From positions 40,201,201-40,265,200 of the forward strand of contig CM034307.1 in NCBI GenBank assembly GCA_019925795.1: 64,000 nucleotides of DNA. Reading direction: 5' to 3'. This DNA is from Dendrobium chrysotoxum (lineage: Eukaryota > Streptophyta > Magnoliopsida > Asparagales > Orchidaceae). This document shows positions 33,401-46,039 of this stretch, piece after piece; the first letter of the stretch is position 1; each line of letters starts with the position of its first letter. The notes beneath the pieces were generated by a model. That model did not search any database. It was not told where the DNA came from and worked only from the letters and a program-made list of their open reading frames with translations. The position numbers and the translations under genes are program-made.

Positions 33401-33491
33401 TTGCATCTCTAGTCATGTGTCTTGAACATACGCTATCCAAGTACCACATACTCTCACGAGGTCTTGTGCTAGAGTACACCTTTAAAATCAT
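30431..33491 (-). pseudogene. pol: Pol of El4: copia protease, integrase, RT, RNase H; broken
   Basis: Minus strand, same domain order as El2 pol. Protease reads WYLDSVCSRH, so the DSG motif is now DSV. Integrase keeps WLWHRRLCHASIKTL, IHSDHGREFEN and PQQNGVAKRKNRT (32078-33130). Reverse transcriptase keeps ARLVAKGYNQIEGIDFEE and IYVDDIIFESSD (31010-31836). RNase H keeps KHIDIRHHFIRDHVTKGD (30431-30733). Breaks include GGATAA for Gly-Gln after the protease (near 33151, shared with El5), an extra base near 31842, a one-base loss near 31424, CAG-to-TAG near 31011 and another stop near 30788. Here the ATG that overlaps the gag stop (TAATG) still leads into pol. Confidence 0.88.
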
Positions 33492-34975
33492 TAAATGTCA
33501 GATTTATGAACCCAAATAGATTTGGATTCAATCTTATAAAAAAGAGTATGTAATGCATGTGTGTTGTGCTGTAAAATAGGTAATTTGGGCCTCCACACCC
33601 AATGTGTACTACGATGAACAGTACAGGTGTGGGAAATGTGTCCTAACATGCCACAAGAAAAATATCTAACACCAGGAAAAGGATTAACTAATCTAGGTGG
33701 GTGATAGTGCCTATTCTTAAGTTTGTATGAAACATGCTTTGATGATTTTGAAACAGATTCTTCAAAAGGTGGAGGTGCATAAAATTAAGCAAAAGTAGGA
33801 GGTATTTTATTTTTCTCAAAAGCACTGATTTTAACTTTCAGAAATTCATTCTCCTTGTTAAGACTTGCAATTTTAAATTTCAATGCACCATTGCTACTCT
33901 CTACTTCACATGCCAGATTATCTAATTCTTTGAAAGCTTTCTCTAAATCAACATGCGAGGTTTTCAGTAAATCATGTTCAATAATTAAATCAGAATGCTT
34001 TTTGTTCAGTTCATCAAATTCATCAAGTAAAGACATGTGATTGCTATCAAGTGTGGAATGATCTTTAACTACAAAATCATGCTCTTTTTATAAATTCAGA
34101 AATTTTAGTTTCAGGCTAGCATGAGTTTTTAAGCTTCCTATATGATGCATGAATTCTTTCAGACACTTCAAATAATTGCTCGTAAGTAAACTCACATACC
34201 TCTTCTTGATCAGACTGTTCAGGATGATCATTAGCCATCAGACATAAATTTGTAGTCTCCTCCTCAGCTTCAGTCTCAGACGAGTCGGATGTAGAATCTG
34301 CCCAGAATACCTTCTGAATCCCCTTATTGTCCTTCCTAAACTTGTGTTTCTCCTCACCCATCTCCTTGCTTGGGTGAGCTTTAAGTGTAGGACAATCAAC
34401 CTTAATGTATCCAGGTTTCCTGCATTCAAAATAAACAGTGTCAGATGAACCTTTAAAATTCTTGCTGGACTTACCCTTGTTCTACTTCTGAAAGTTCTTG
34501 TGTTTCTTTCTTAGAAAGCTTTTGAATTGCCTAATGATTAAGGCAACATCATCGCTATCAGACCCAAAAGTACTAGAATCACTATCGTTGGCCTTCAGTG
34601 CTACTGTTTTCTCCTTTTTCTTTTTACCTGCATCAAGTAGTCTTTGGTTCACCCCTTGCTCGTAAGCAATGAGTGATCCAAGTAAGCTATCAATAGAGTA
34701 AGTATTCAAATCTTTAGATTCAATGATTGCAGTTATCTTAGTATCATACGAAGAAGGCAAACATCTAAGAATTTTATTCACTCTTTCGTCATTTGTAAGT
34801 TTTCTTCCAAGGGCATGTAAAGAAGTGACAATTTGAGTGAACCTCGTATACATTTCAGAAATGAATTTAGTAGGTTTCATGTGAAAAAGTTCGTAGTCAT
34901 GAAGTAAAATATTTAACCTAGACTGTTTAACTTCAGTTGTACCTTCATAAGTGATGCACATACTATCCCAAATTT
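33492..34975 (-). pseudogene. gag: Gag of El4, N-terminal deletion
   Basis: The minus strand starts abruptly at about codon 112 of gag (KIWDSMCITYEGTTEVK) directly after the complement of GGTATC from the primer site. The 5' leader, most of the primer site and the first ~110 codons are therefore gone. The rest shows the acidic region, the coiled coil (33785-34036) and the remains of both zinc knuckles. The first knuckle reads YFECRKPGYIK-type and has lost its first Cys and its His. Shifts near 34120 and stops break it further. Confidence 0.85.
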
Positions 34976-34986
34976 TTGATACCACT

Positions 34987-36700
34987 TGAAAGTTTGATAG
35001 GGATGTTAAGCCCTAATGAACTAATCCCGAGGCTAACCAAGAGGGGGGTGAATTAGTTATTTAAAAATTTGAGAGCAACAGGAATAATCTTTTTGATGAT
35101 TTGCAGCGGAAACAAGTAAACACATAAACGAAAAGATTAACCACAGATTTTACCCAAGCAGTTAATAACAGAAAACTAAAGTATAAAAAATAATCAGAAA
35201 GAACACACCAGATTTTATAGTGGTTCGGTCAACTTGACCTGTGTCCACTCCCTGACCTACGTCCACTCCCCGGAGCCTCCCCTCCGGGTATTGCTTTAAC
35301 CCAAAGTGACTCTCCTTTTGCTTCCACAGTAAGGCGGAGAAGCCTGTACAAAAACTCCTTTCCACCGACACGGTGAGCCAAAGAACCTAACCTCCTTTCG
35401 CTTCCTCCTGAAGCAGGCAAAGAACCTCGGACTCCTTTCGCTTCCTCCTGAAGCAGGTAGAGAACCTGAACACCTTTCGCTTCCTCCTGAAGCGGGCAGA
35501 GAACCCGGATCTTCTTGCCGATGATCCTCCCAAGAGACACCGACAAGACCAGAGACGACGAGCATAGAAGACGACTCTGATCCTTGCTTGGAGCAACCTT
35601 TGTGAATCCCTCATAAACTCTCCCTCATAAGATCCTCTCTCTCTCTCTCCCAAACTCTCTCTCTCTTTAGGGTTTCTCAGTAAAGGAAAATGGCAAAAGA
35701 TTTTTCTTGTTGGAAGAAAAAGATCTTTTAAAGGAGGGCTCTAAAATTGCCCTAAATCTCAACTGATCGGCAAAAATCATCCAGGATGATAGAAATATCA
35801 TCCTGTACGATTAGTTCAAATCACCTGTTTCAGCTTGGACGATCTGGCTCTTCTGGACGATCAGTAGAAAAAGTTGATTAGATCGTCCCCTATGATCGTA
35901 CAATTAGTGTAAATCCAGGAATTTCATCTAGAAGACCGCTCTGGTCATCCAGAGGAACTTATGCTTGACGATCCAAAAATGACTTGATCGTCCAGAACGA
36001 TACTGATATCGTCCTGTACGATTAGAACAAAAAGTACCAAAATCATCCTGAGCACCGCTCTGGATGTACAGCTGAAACACACTGGACGATTAAGATCGTC
36101 CTGGACGATCTTGCGATCATCCCGGATGATGTGATCATATCAATTAAATATTAATTACTTTACTTAATCACCAGATTAATTTAAACATGATTGTATTGGA
36201 TCATCCAGGATGATACACGTATCGTCCGGGATGATCATATCAAATCTCTAAAAATAAAACTTGCCTAACTTAATCTGGTGGCTGAGAATTTCTCATTTGA
36301 GCCTATCATCCCGTACGATATATGGATCGTCCAGAACGATCTACTTAATCAGACACACTTAACTTGGTTGTCCTAATTAGGGTTTCTGTTTTCACTTGAT
36401 CGTCCAGGACGATGTGAATATTGTCTAGGACAATCTGAACAAAAATTTGAACAGAAACTCTAATTTACTCAAGCACTCCCCCTGAGTGTGTGTGTGCAAG
36501 GTTACTTAGCTAGAGGATCAGTTACATTACAATTGACTCAAGAAAAAGAAAATAGTACATTACACACACTTGGACCTGATCTTGAGTTGGCTTGAGTTAC
36601 TTTTGATCTTTTGTACCTGAAATGGGTTAGCCAAGCGAAACAGAATATAAACATATTTGTCATCATCAAAACTGTACTTTTTGAAACAAGATATATAACA
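34987..36700 (-). repeat. LTR B, shared by El4 (5' LTR) and El5 (3' LTR)
   Basis: 1714 bp, TGAAAGTTTGATAGG to ATATATAACA on the plus strand. It carries the reversed 41-bp repeat (about 35395-35500) and the palindrome array (about 35775-36435). It is flanked on both sides by copia internal sequence in the same orientation, so one LTR serves two internal regions. Confidence 0.9.
35775..36435 (-). repeat. Paired-palindrome array in LTR B
   Basis: Same order and spacing as the LTR A array, with more CG-to-CA/TG decay, for example ATCATCCAGGATGAT near 35778 and ATCGTCCTGGACGAT near 36094. Confidence 0.85.
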
Positions 36701-38270
36701 ATATTCCCCTTTTTGATGATGGCAAATATTAGTGCAGTAGTTTAAAGTAAAAGAACTAGGAGTTAACCAACGCACATCGAAAAATAGATTTCTTTTCAAG
36801 TTTTATTGAACAACTAAAATAGTACAGAAAAAAAACTATAAAGGAAATAAACAACACAAAATAAGATCAATATATAAATCAAAAACTACTACAGCCAACT
36901 CCCCCGTTTGACATCACAAAAAGGAGGAGGAACAGAGACAACAGAACAAATAAAAACTAGCACAAAACACAAAACTAAAATGGAGGCGGATCCCAAAAAC
37001 ACAAACACTAAAATAAAAAATAGAACCAACGTACATAAAACTCGAAACGAGAACACAAAAAATAACATTTTTTTATCAATCTGCTCCAGTAAATCAGAAT
37101 TTTCTCTTGATTTTAAATCCAAAAACTAATAAGAAGATGATTAACAGCATTGAAATCCAGAAAAAGTTAGAAAGTCAACTTTCGTAACTCCCACCTCGGA
37201 CACCTTATAGATGCAAATCCCTTTCAAAATAAAAAATTCAATTTAGAAGAAATGAAATTAGATTCGAAAAGAGATCCTTTCAAGCCTCGTTCTAGAAAAA
37301 TATCTGATATAATAGTGTTCAAAAGTAATAAATCAAAAATCAGGATGTTCAAACTCAAGCTTTTGAAAATATTAAGTGGCGCACGAATTTTTCTAAGACA
37401 CTTAACAATCTGAAAGGAAATAAAGCTTGATTTGGGCTCATTTTTTACCTCTTTTTCAATTTATTTGGCGCTTTGCGCATCTTTTGATTTTTGATACACT
37501 TTGTGTATCTTTTAGTTTGACGATATTTCGCATCTTTTCAGCTTTGGGCTCATTTTGTGCCTTTTTTCTTTCAATTTATTTGGCACACTGCGCATCTTTT
37601 GTAAGCTTTCTCCCTCTCAAAATCATTAAAGGATCTCAGCTGTAAAATTATCTTCCAGACATAAGAGACGCCAAAGCTTACTCTCTACAATAAGGAAGAG
37701 TAATTTACAAAATAAAAATCATACATCGCATGATAAGTGCAATCACTTGGTTTAGAAAATCATAATATTGACTCAAGACTTTCAAAATACTATTCATATG
37801 AGGTAGATTACAGAAGGAAGATAAAATAAATTTCTATTTCAAAAACTAATATTTTAATTTTGAAGAAGATTTTTATCCAAAAGAAATAATACACCAGTAA
37901 AGGAGTTAGAGGAAGAGGAACAATCATCAATGTTTTTTTCTTTTAACAGATCCAGTGAAATTAATCACTGCTTACCAGCTTCCAAATAAAAATAACGTAA
38001 AACTCTCAGTTAGAAATCTAGTTTACCAGAAGTAATGAGCAGTGATCGGATTTTGAAAAGCATAAAATAGTAAATAAAAGAGATGAACCAGTAAATAAAA
38101 ATAGGTAGAAAATCACATCAAAATAAATACTCAAATCAAACTAACACCAAGGCTAAAATAGTAATCAGCAGGAAAAATAAAAAAAACAGAAATCAAATAA
38201 TCAAATCAAACATCTAACTAACAGAAATAGAATTAAAAAAGGACAAATCAGAAATTAGTATTCATCAGAA
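36701..38270. other. El5 post-pol noncoding region (extra ORF deleted)
   Basis: Very similar to 28917-30430, with the same missing block. It has a polypurine tract complement at its left end and TGCGCATCTTTT-type direct repeats near 37470-37590. No gene. Confidence 0.75.
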
Positions 38271-41200
38271 TCAAGCATTTATATCAATCACTTCTAATCT
38301 GGTCCTCAAAATGTTGAATGAGTCAAAGGCCAGTGGTTTAGTAAATATGTCAGCCAACTGATTTTCAGTTGCTACATGATGTAGCTCAATATCCCCTTTT
38401 GTAACATGGTCTCTAATGAAGTGATGCCTTATATCAATGTATTTGGTTCTAGAATGTTGGATTGGATTCTTAGAGATGCAGATAGCACTAGTATTATCAC
38501 ATAGAACAGAAATTATGTCCACAGGTAATCTTAAATCTAAGACTTGCTGCTTTAACCAAAGAACTTGGGCCACACAACTTTCTAAGGTAATGTACTCAGC
38601 TTCAGCAGTGAAAAGTGCAACTGAGTTCTGTTTTTTACTGGACCAGGAGATTAAAGACTGTCCTATAAATTGATAAGTTTCAGAAGTGCTATTTCTATCC
38701 ACCCTACACCTTGCAAAGTCAAAATCAAAATATCCAAAAATCTCAAAATAGGTGCTATACCTAGGGTACCAGATTCCTAGGTTTGGGTCCCTAAAAGATA
38801 TCTAAGAATTCTCTTAAGAGCAGTCAGGTGGGACTCTTTAGGATCAGCCTAAAACCTAGCACAAAGACAAACACTAAATATGATATCAGGTTGGCTAGCA
38901 GTCAGGTAAAGCAGTGATCCAATTATTCCTCTATACTTCTTCTGATCAACAAATTTTCCACTTGAATCCTTATCTAACTGAACAGAGGAGCTCATGGGAG
39001 TGTTGATTGGCTTGGCTTTGTCCATTTCATATTTCTTCAAAATGTCCTTAGTGTATTTGGATTGATTGAGAAAGGCTTCATCATCCATTTGCCTTATGCT
39101 AAACCCCAAAAAGTAGGACAATTCTCCTATCATACTCATCTCAAACTCCTTACTCATTATTTTAGAAAACTCATCACATAAATATTTATTAGAAGATCCA
39201 AAAATTATATCATCAACATAGATCTGGACAATGAGTAAGTCATCCCCTATTCTCCTCAGAAAAAGGGTGGTGTCTACGCTCCCCTTAACAAACTCTCTTT
39301 CTAACAGGAATGTGCTAAGCCTCTCATACCAAGCTCTGGGTGCCTGTTTCAATCCATATAAGGTCTTTCTTAATTTGTAAACATGATTTAGATATTGGGA
39401 ACTCTCAAAATCTGGGGGTTGTTCTACAAAAATATTCTCTTTTATTACCCCATTTAAAAAGGCACTCTTGACATCCGTTTGAAACAGCTTAAATCCCTTA
39501 TAACAGGCAAAGGCTAGTAGCACTCTAATGGCTTCTAATCTAGCTACAGGGGCAAAGGTCTCCTCAAAATTAATCCCTTCAATCTGATTATACCCCTTAG
39601 CCACCAATCTTGTCTTATTCCTAACCACCACACCAGAATCATTCATCTTATTCTTAAAGACCCACTTGGTTCCCACTATACTTTAATTTCTAAGTCTTTC
39701 TACTAGCTCCCAAATATCGTTCCTTATAAATTGATTCAATTTCTCTTGCATAGCTAAGATCCAGAACTCATCAGAAAGGGCTTGATTGATGTTGGTGGGT
39801 TCAGTCATTGAGATAAAGGCAGAGTGGTTTACTTACTTCCTAAGTCTATGCCTAGTCCTAACACCTTCAGAAGGGTCTCCTAAGATTAGTTCTTTAGGAT
39901 GACTCGAAGAATATCTCCAATCTCTAGGCAAAGTAGTATGAGGTTCTACACTTTCCTCCAGATTTACATTTTCAGCCCCTTGGGTAATCTCCTCTACCCC
40001 TTCTTCTTCCTCAACTCTAGTCACCTTAGGATAAGATTCATCAAACACCGCATGAGTTGTCTCTTCCACCACCAAAGTTCTCTTATTGAACACCCTAAAG
40101 GATTTCCCCACACTAGAATAGCCTAAGAACACTCCTTCATCAGATTTGGGGTCAAATTTTCCTAAGGATGATTTCCCGTTGTTCAGAATGAAAACCTTAC
40201 AGCCAAAGACATGGAGGTGGGACAGGTTTGGAGTTCTACCCTTAATGATCTCATAACGTATCTTGTTCAGAATGGATCTAACATTCACCCTATTCAGCAC
40301 ATAATAGGCAGTGTTCACCGCTTCAGCCCAAAAATATATTGGAAGTGATTACTCAGCAAGTATGGCTCTAGCAGCTTCCACTAAGGTCCTGTTCTTCCTT
40401 TTAGTTATCCCATTCTGCTGAGGGGTCCTTGGAGCTAAAAAGTTGTGACTAATCCCTTGCTCCTCACAAAAAGTTTCAAACTTCATATTTTCCAACTCTC
40501 CACCATGATCACTATGAATAGTCAAGATCTCACAACCTAACTTCCTCTGAATCCAAGTGGAGAAGGATTTAAACTCATCAAATGACTCAGATTTATGTGA
40601 CAGAAATTTAATCCAAGTGAACCTGGAGTAGTTATCTACATTCACAAAACCATAGACTTTTTCCCCTATGGCAATGCTAATGGGTCCAAAGAGATCCATG
40701 TGAAGGACTTCTAAAGGTCTAGAGGTGCTAATATCCTTAACAGAGTGAAAAGAGGACTGGACTTACTTTCCTAATTGACAGGCAGCACACAAGTGTTCCT
40801 TAGTGAACTTAAGCTTGGGAACACCTCTAACTAAGTTCTTTTTGGTGACTCTCCTAAGGGTTTTTATACTGGCATGACACAATCTCCTCTGCCATAACCA
40901 AGACTCATCAGCAGCAATTTTTAAGCAAATTAAAACATCAGCTTTAAAGTAACTTATATCCAGCATGTAGATATTGTTGATCCTTTATCCCTACAAAATA
41001 ATTTTATCATTTAAGCTTATAATACAGCAAGTGGGCAGGAATTTGATGTTGTATCCTTTGTCACAGAGCTGAATGATGCTCAGCAGGTTGTGTTTTAATC
41101 CATCTACAAGTAAAAGATTGTCAATCATAAAATTCTTCGAATCACTAATTATACCTGTTGCCTACCACCCTCCTAGTGGTGTTATCTCCAAGTGTAACCT

Positions 41201-41290
41201 TTCCTCCAGCCCTAGCCTCCAGCAAAATGAACTGATTTGTATCTCCAATCATGTGTCTTGAACATCCGTTGTCCAGGTGCCACATGCTCT
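38271..41290 (-). pseudogene. pol: Pol of El5: copia protease, integrase, RT, RNase H; broken
   Basis: Minus strand. RT is long and well preserved at 38849-39676 (FQTDVKSAFLNGVIKE, IYVDDIIFGSSN). RNase H is at 38271-38702, integrase parts at 39833-40318 and 40349-40699 (IHSDHGGELEN, PQQNGITKRKNRT), and GAG-pre-integrase at 40763-40966 (WLWQRRLCHASIKTL, where the first His of the zinc motif is Gln). Breaks include TAG and TAA near 40985-40995 (the TAA shared with El4), a TAA within the RNQSIVG stretch near 39682, stops near 40350 and 40770, and small deletions near 38780. Protease DSG has become a variant near 41265 (DNGCSRH). It cannot make a full Pol. Confidence 0.88.
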
Positions 41291-41326
41291 CACGAGGTCT
41301 TATGTGAGAGCACAGCTATAAAATCA

Positions 41327-43136
41327 TCAAATGTCAGATTTAGGAACACAAACAGATTTGGGTTCCTTCTTATGAAAAGAAGTATGCAATGCATGTGTGC
41401 TGTGCTGTGAAACAGGTAATTTGGGCCTCCACACCCAATGTGTACTTCGATGAACAGTACAGGTATGGGAAATATGTCCTAACATGCCACAAGAAAAATA
41501 TCTAACACCAGGAAAATGATTAACTAATCTACGTGGGTGATAGTACCTCTTCTTAAGTTTGTATAAAATATGCTTTGATGATTTTGAAACAGATTCTTCA
41601 AAAGGTGGAGGTGCATAAAACTGTGCAAAAGTAAGAGGTGTTTCATTTTTCTCAAAAGCACTGATTTTAACTTTCAAAAATTCATTCTCCTTGTTAAGAC
41701 TTATAATCTTAAATTTTAATACACCATTGCTACTCTCCACTTCACATGTCAGATTGTCTAATTCTTTGAAAGCTTTCTCTAAATCAACATGCAAGATTTT
41801 CAGTAAATCATGTTCAATAATTAAATCAGAATACTTTTTGTTCAGTTCATTAAATTCATCAAGTAAAGACATGTGATTGCTATCAAGTGTGGAATGATCT
41901 TTAACTATAGAATCATGCTCTTTTTGTAAATTCAGAAATTTTAGTTTCAGGCTAGCATGAGTTTTCTTAAGCTTCCTATACGATGCATGAATTCTTTCAG
42001 ACACTTCAAATAATTGCTCATAAGTAAACTCACATACCTCTTCTTGATCAGACTGTTCAAGATGATCATTAGCCATCAGACACAAATTTGTAGTCTCCTC
42101 CTTAGCTTTAATCTCAGAGGAGTCAGATGTAGAATCTGCCCATAATGCCTTCTGAATCCTCTTCTTATCCTTCATAAACTTGTGTTTCTCCTCACCCTTC
42201 TCCTTGCTTGGGTGAGCTTTAAGTGTAGGACAATCAGCCTTAATGTATCCAAGTTTCCTGCATTCAAAATAAACAGTGTCAGATGAACCTTTAAAATTTT
42301 TGCTAGACTTACCCTTGTTCCACTTTTGAAAGTTCTTATGTTTCTTCCTTAGAAAGCTTTTGAATTGCCTAGTGATTAAGGCAACATCATCGCTATTAGA
42401 CCCAGAAGTACTAGAATCACTATCGTTGGCCTTCAGTGCCACTGTTTTCTCCTTCTTCTTTTCACCTGCATCAAGCAGTCTTTGGTTCACCCCTTGCTCG
42501 TAAGCAATGAGTGATCCAAGTAAGCTATTAATAGAGTAAGTATTCAAATCTTTAGATTCAGTGATTGCAGTTATCTTAGCATCATACGAAGAAGGCAAAC
42601 ATCTAAGAATTTTGTTCACTCTTTCGTAGTTTGTAAGTTTTCTTCCAAGGGCATGCAAAGAAGTGACAATTTGAGTGAACCTCGTATACATTTCAGAAAT
42701 GGATTCAATAGGTTTCATGCAAAAAAGTTCGTAGTCATGAAGTAAAATGTTTAATTTAGACTATTTAACTTCAGTTGTACCTTCATAAGTGATGCACAAT
42801 CTATCCCAAATTTTTTTGCCAGTTGTATACGTAGAAACATGCATGTAATCCTCAAATTTTAAGGCACAAAAAATAGTTTAAATATTTGGCATTCAGTTAG
42901 GCTAAGTCACGATCATCAAAAGTCCAATCAGTGAAAGGCAGTTCAGTTTTAACATTGTTAATCATTCTAAAAGGTGGCTCATAGCCATCCTTAACAAGCA
43001 TCCACAAGCGATAATTAATTGATTGAAGAAAAGTGGACATGCGAGTTTTCCAAAAATTAAAATATATGTTATCAAACAATGGTGGTCGTGTAATTGAATA
43101 ACCTTCAGCAGTATTACGATTACCAAAGTTAGCCAT
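41327..43136 (-). pseudogene. gag: Gag of El5, nearly full length with stop and shift
   Basis: The start ATG is the complement of 43134-43136 (MANFGNRNTAEGYSITR). The frame breaks near 42870, where a one- or two-base loss disrupts the NCFFCAL stretch, and at a CAG-to-TAG stop near 42760. From 42718 to 41327 it is open for 463 codons and holds the first knuckle (now YFECRKLGYIKADC, with Cys and His lost), the coiled coil and an intact second knuckle (YFSCGMLGHISHTC-type; its first Cys is also Tyr). It ends TGATGA, where the second ATG overlaps but is closed by TAG nine bases on. Confidence 0.85.
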
Positions 43137-43192
43137 TGATCAAATTCAAATATTTTTAAACTTAAATTTTTTAATACCGCTCTGATACCACT

Positions 43193-44823
43193 TAAAAGTT
43201 TGATAGGAATGTTAAGCCCTGATGAACTAATCCCGAGGCTAACCAAGAGGGGGGGTGAATTGGTTATTTAAAAATTTGAGATCAATAGGAATAATCTTTT
43301 TTATGATTTGTAGCGGAAATAAGTAAACACATAAATGAAAAGATTAATCACAGATTTTACCCAAGTAGTTAATAACAGAAAACTAAAGTACAGAAAATAA
43401 TCAGAAAGAACACACCAGATTTTATAGTGGTTCAGTCAACTTGACCTTATTCCACTCCCCGGAGCCTCCCATCCGGCTTTTCTTTAACTCAAAGTGACTC
43501 TCCGTTTGCTCCCACAGCAAGGCGGAGAAGCCTGTACAAAAACTCCTTTCCACCGACATGGTGAGGCAGAGAACTTAACCTCCTTTTGCTTCCTCCTGAA
43601 GCAGGCAGAGAACCTCAGACTCCTTTCGCTTCCTCCTGAAACAGGCAGAGAACCTGAACTCATTTTGCTTCCTCCTGAAGCGGGCAGAGAACCCAGATCT
43701 TCTTGCCGACGATCCTCCCAAGAGACACCGATAAGACTAGAGACGACGAGCGGAGAAGACGACTCTGATCCTTACTTTGAGCAATCTTTGTGAATCCCTC
43801 ACAAACTCCCTCTCACAGATCCTCTCTTTCTCTCCCAAACTCTCTCTCTCTCTAGGGTTTCTCTATAAAGAAAAGTGGCAACAAATTTTTCTTGTTGGAA
43901 GAAAAAGATTTTTTAAATGAGGGCTCTAAAATTGCCCTAAATCTCAACTGGTCGACAAGAATCGTCCAGGACGATAGAAATATCATCCTGTATGATTAGT
44001 TAAAAATCACCTATTTCAGCTTGGACGATCTGGATCTTCTAGACAATCAGTAGAAAAAGTTGATCAGATCGTCCCGTACGATTCTGTGATCGTCCGGGAC
44101 GATTAGTATAAATCCAGGAATTTTGTCCAGAAGACCGCTCTGGTCGTCCAGAGAAACTTGTGCTGGACGATTCAAAAATGACTTGATCGTCCAGGACGAT
44201 ACTGATATCGTCCTGTACGATTAGAACAAAAAGTGCTAAAATCATCTTGAGCACCGCTCTAGACGTATAGCTGAAACACACTGGACGATCATGATCATCC
44301 TAGATGATCTTGCGATCATCCCGAATGATGTGATCGTATCAATTAAATATTAATTACTTTTCTTAATCACAGACTAATTTAGGCATGATTATACTGGATC
44401 GTCCAAGACGATACACGTATCGTCCGGGACGATCGGATCAAATTTCTAAAAATAAAACTTGCCTAACTTGATCTAACAGCTGAGAATTTCTAATTTGAGC
44501 CTATCATCCCGTACGATGTATGGATCGTCTAGGATAATCTGCTTAATCAGACACACTTAACTTGGTCGCCCTAATTAGGGTTTTTGTTTTCACTTGATCA
44601 TTTAGGACGATGTGAATATCGTCCAAGACAATCTGAATAAAAATTTGAATAGAAATTCTAATTCACTCAAGCTCTCCCCCTGAGTGTGTGTGTGCAAGGT
44701 TACTTAGCTAGGGGATCAGTTACATTACAATTGACTCAAAATAAGAAAAATAGTACATTAGACACACTTGGACCCGATCTTGAGTTGGCTTGAGTTGCTT
44801 TTGATCTTTTGTACCTAAAATTC
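43193..44823 (-). repeat. LTR C (El5 5' LTR), U3 end truncated
   Basis: It starts TAAAAGTTTGATAGG (the terminal TG is mutated to TA) and matches LTRs A and B up to TTTGTACCTAAAATT near 44823. About 95 bp of the U3 tip are replaced by gypsy sequence. The palindrome array runs about 43965-44640. Because the outer end is lost, no target-site duplication can be checked. Confidence 0.85.
43965..44640 (-). repeat. Paired-palindrome array in LTR C
   Basis: The fifth array of this family in the window, same order as LTR A, for example ATCGTCCAGGACGAT near 43970 and ATCGTCCGGGACGATTAG near 44091. Confidence 0.85.
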
Positions 44824-45210
44824 AACTAGCCTATGCTTCTAATCATAATATTTTATTCTCCTATCATGTGTAGATCTTAACCTTTCTCTGACCAGACTGA
44901 TCTTTATAGTAGGATCATCCATAAAAGCTAATCCTATCACAAGTCTATCACCCACCTCTCTCAAAGAAAAAGGGATCCTACACTTCCTACCATACAAAAC
45001 TTCATAAGAAGCTATACTTATGCTGAACTGATAACTATTATTATAACTAGACTCTATTAGTGAAATATGATTCTCCCAACTACCACCAAAATTCAAAATA
45101 TAAATTCTCAGAAGATCCTCTAATACTGAAGTGCAGTTTTGTACCAAGTCCCATTGAATACCTCTTCATAACTTAGAGGTAAATCAGCCATCATAATTAG
45201 ATATAATCAT
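44824..45210 (-). pseudogene. Ty3/gypsy integrase C-terminal fragment
   Basis: The minus strand at 44839-45147 reads LEDLLRIYILNFGGSWENHI, SLIESSYNNSYQFSI and YEVLYGRKCRIPF, then EVGDRL. These are the well-known end of the chromovirus-type gypsy integrase core and following region. The glutamate of the core lies upstream of the fragment. It is isolated, with no LTR nearby. Confidence 0.85.
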
Positions 45211-45235
45211 CATGGGCACACCATGTAATATAATA

Positions 45236-45388
45236 ATATGCAATAATAATAATAAGCCTTTATCCCACTATATGGGGTTGGCTAAATGAATTCTTTTTCT
45301 CCATTGTGTCCTGCTAAGAGTTAAATTCTCATCTAAATCTTCTAATAGTTTGTAACCAAGTCTTTTAATGTTTGCCTCTACCTTTCTT
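45236..45388 (-). repeat. RTE-type LINE 3' end fragment
   Basis: The plus strand reads AATAATAATAAGCCTTTATC then TATGGGGTTGGCTAAATGAA and TTTTTCTCCATTGTGTCC, matching the 3' end of the LINE at 60521. The AAT repeats are the short-repeat tail. It is cut at 45388 by an LTR start. Confidence 0.75.
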
Positions 45389-45463
45389 TGTTGCAATATA
45401 GGATCCCTAACTTGTAATTTTGATGATAATAAATATTATTGATTGAGTTTTTAAATTTTTCTA

Positions 45464-45521
<58 letters not shown>

Positions 45522-46039
45522 TATTATTTTTATCTATGCACACTAATATTTCAGGTACAATATACACTGCTCAAGATTACTGATAACTCAAGTTTGGGTA
45601 GAATAGGATGTCAATCAAAAGAGTTTGTAATTTTAACTTTCTTATATTTTCTATTTCTTGAGTCTAGCCATGTAAGGATGTATGCAAAAATTGACGACTG
45701 TGCACATATACACAGGCAGAGTGAGGAAAATTTGAAAAGTAAATTTTTGAAATAATTATATCATATGATTGCAATCGTATTGTATGATCAGTTATACGAA
45801 GAAGAAGGCTAATGGTTAATTAAATCATTAATGTTAATATATTAATCATACTGTATGATGCAGATCATACTGTACGATTTGATAAATTTTAGCTGTCAGA
45901 TAAATTAAGTAAAAATTTTAAAAAAATAAATCTTAAACTAATCATATTATATGATATTAATTATATTATACGATATTTGAAATCTTACTTAAACTATCCT
46001 CCATAATAAGTCAATCAAATCATGGTTAATTAATTTTTG
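45389..46039 (+). repeat. U3 fragment of an El3-family LTR, plus strand
   Basis: It begins TGTTGCAATATAGGATCC, an LTR terminus inserted inside a LINE. It follows the reverse complement of 22021-21480 and carries (TA)n at 45465-45518 and decayed palindromes near 45760-45975. It ends near TTTTTGCTAATC. The rest of that LTR and its element are absent. Confidence 0.75.
45465..45518. repeat. (TA)n microsatellite
   Basis: About 27 TA units inside an LTR fragment. Confidence 0.9.

Noticed and set aside
35229..35653. Overlapping ORFs of 88-105 aa on the minus strand, and similar ones at 2556-2855, 27510-27818 and 43494-43793
   Set aside because: They arise from the 41-bp LTR tandem repeat read in several frames and differ in frame between copies.
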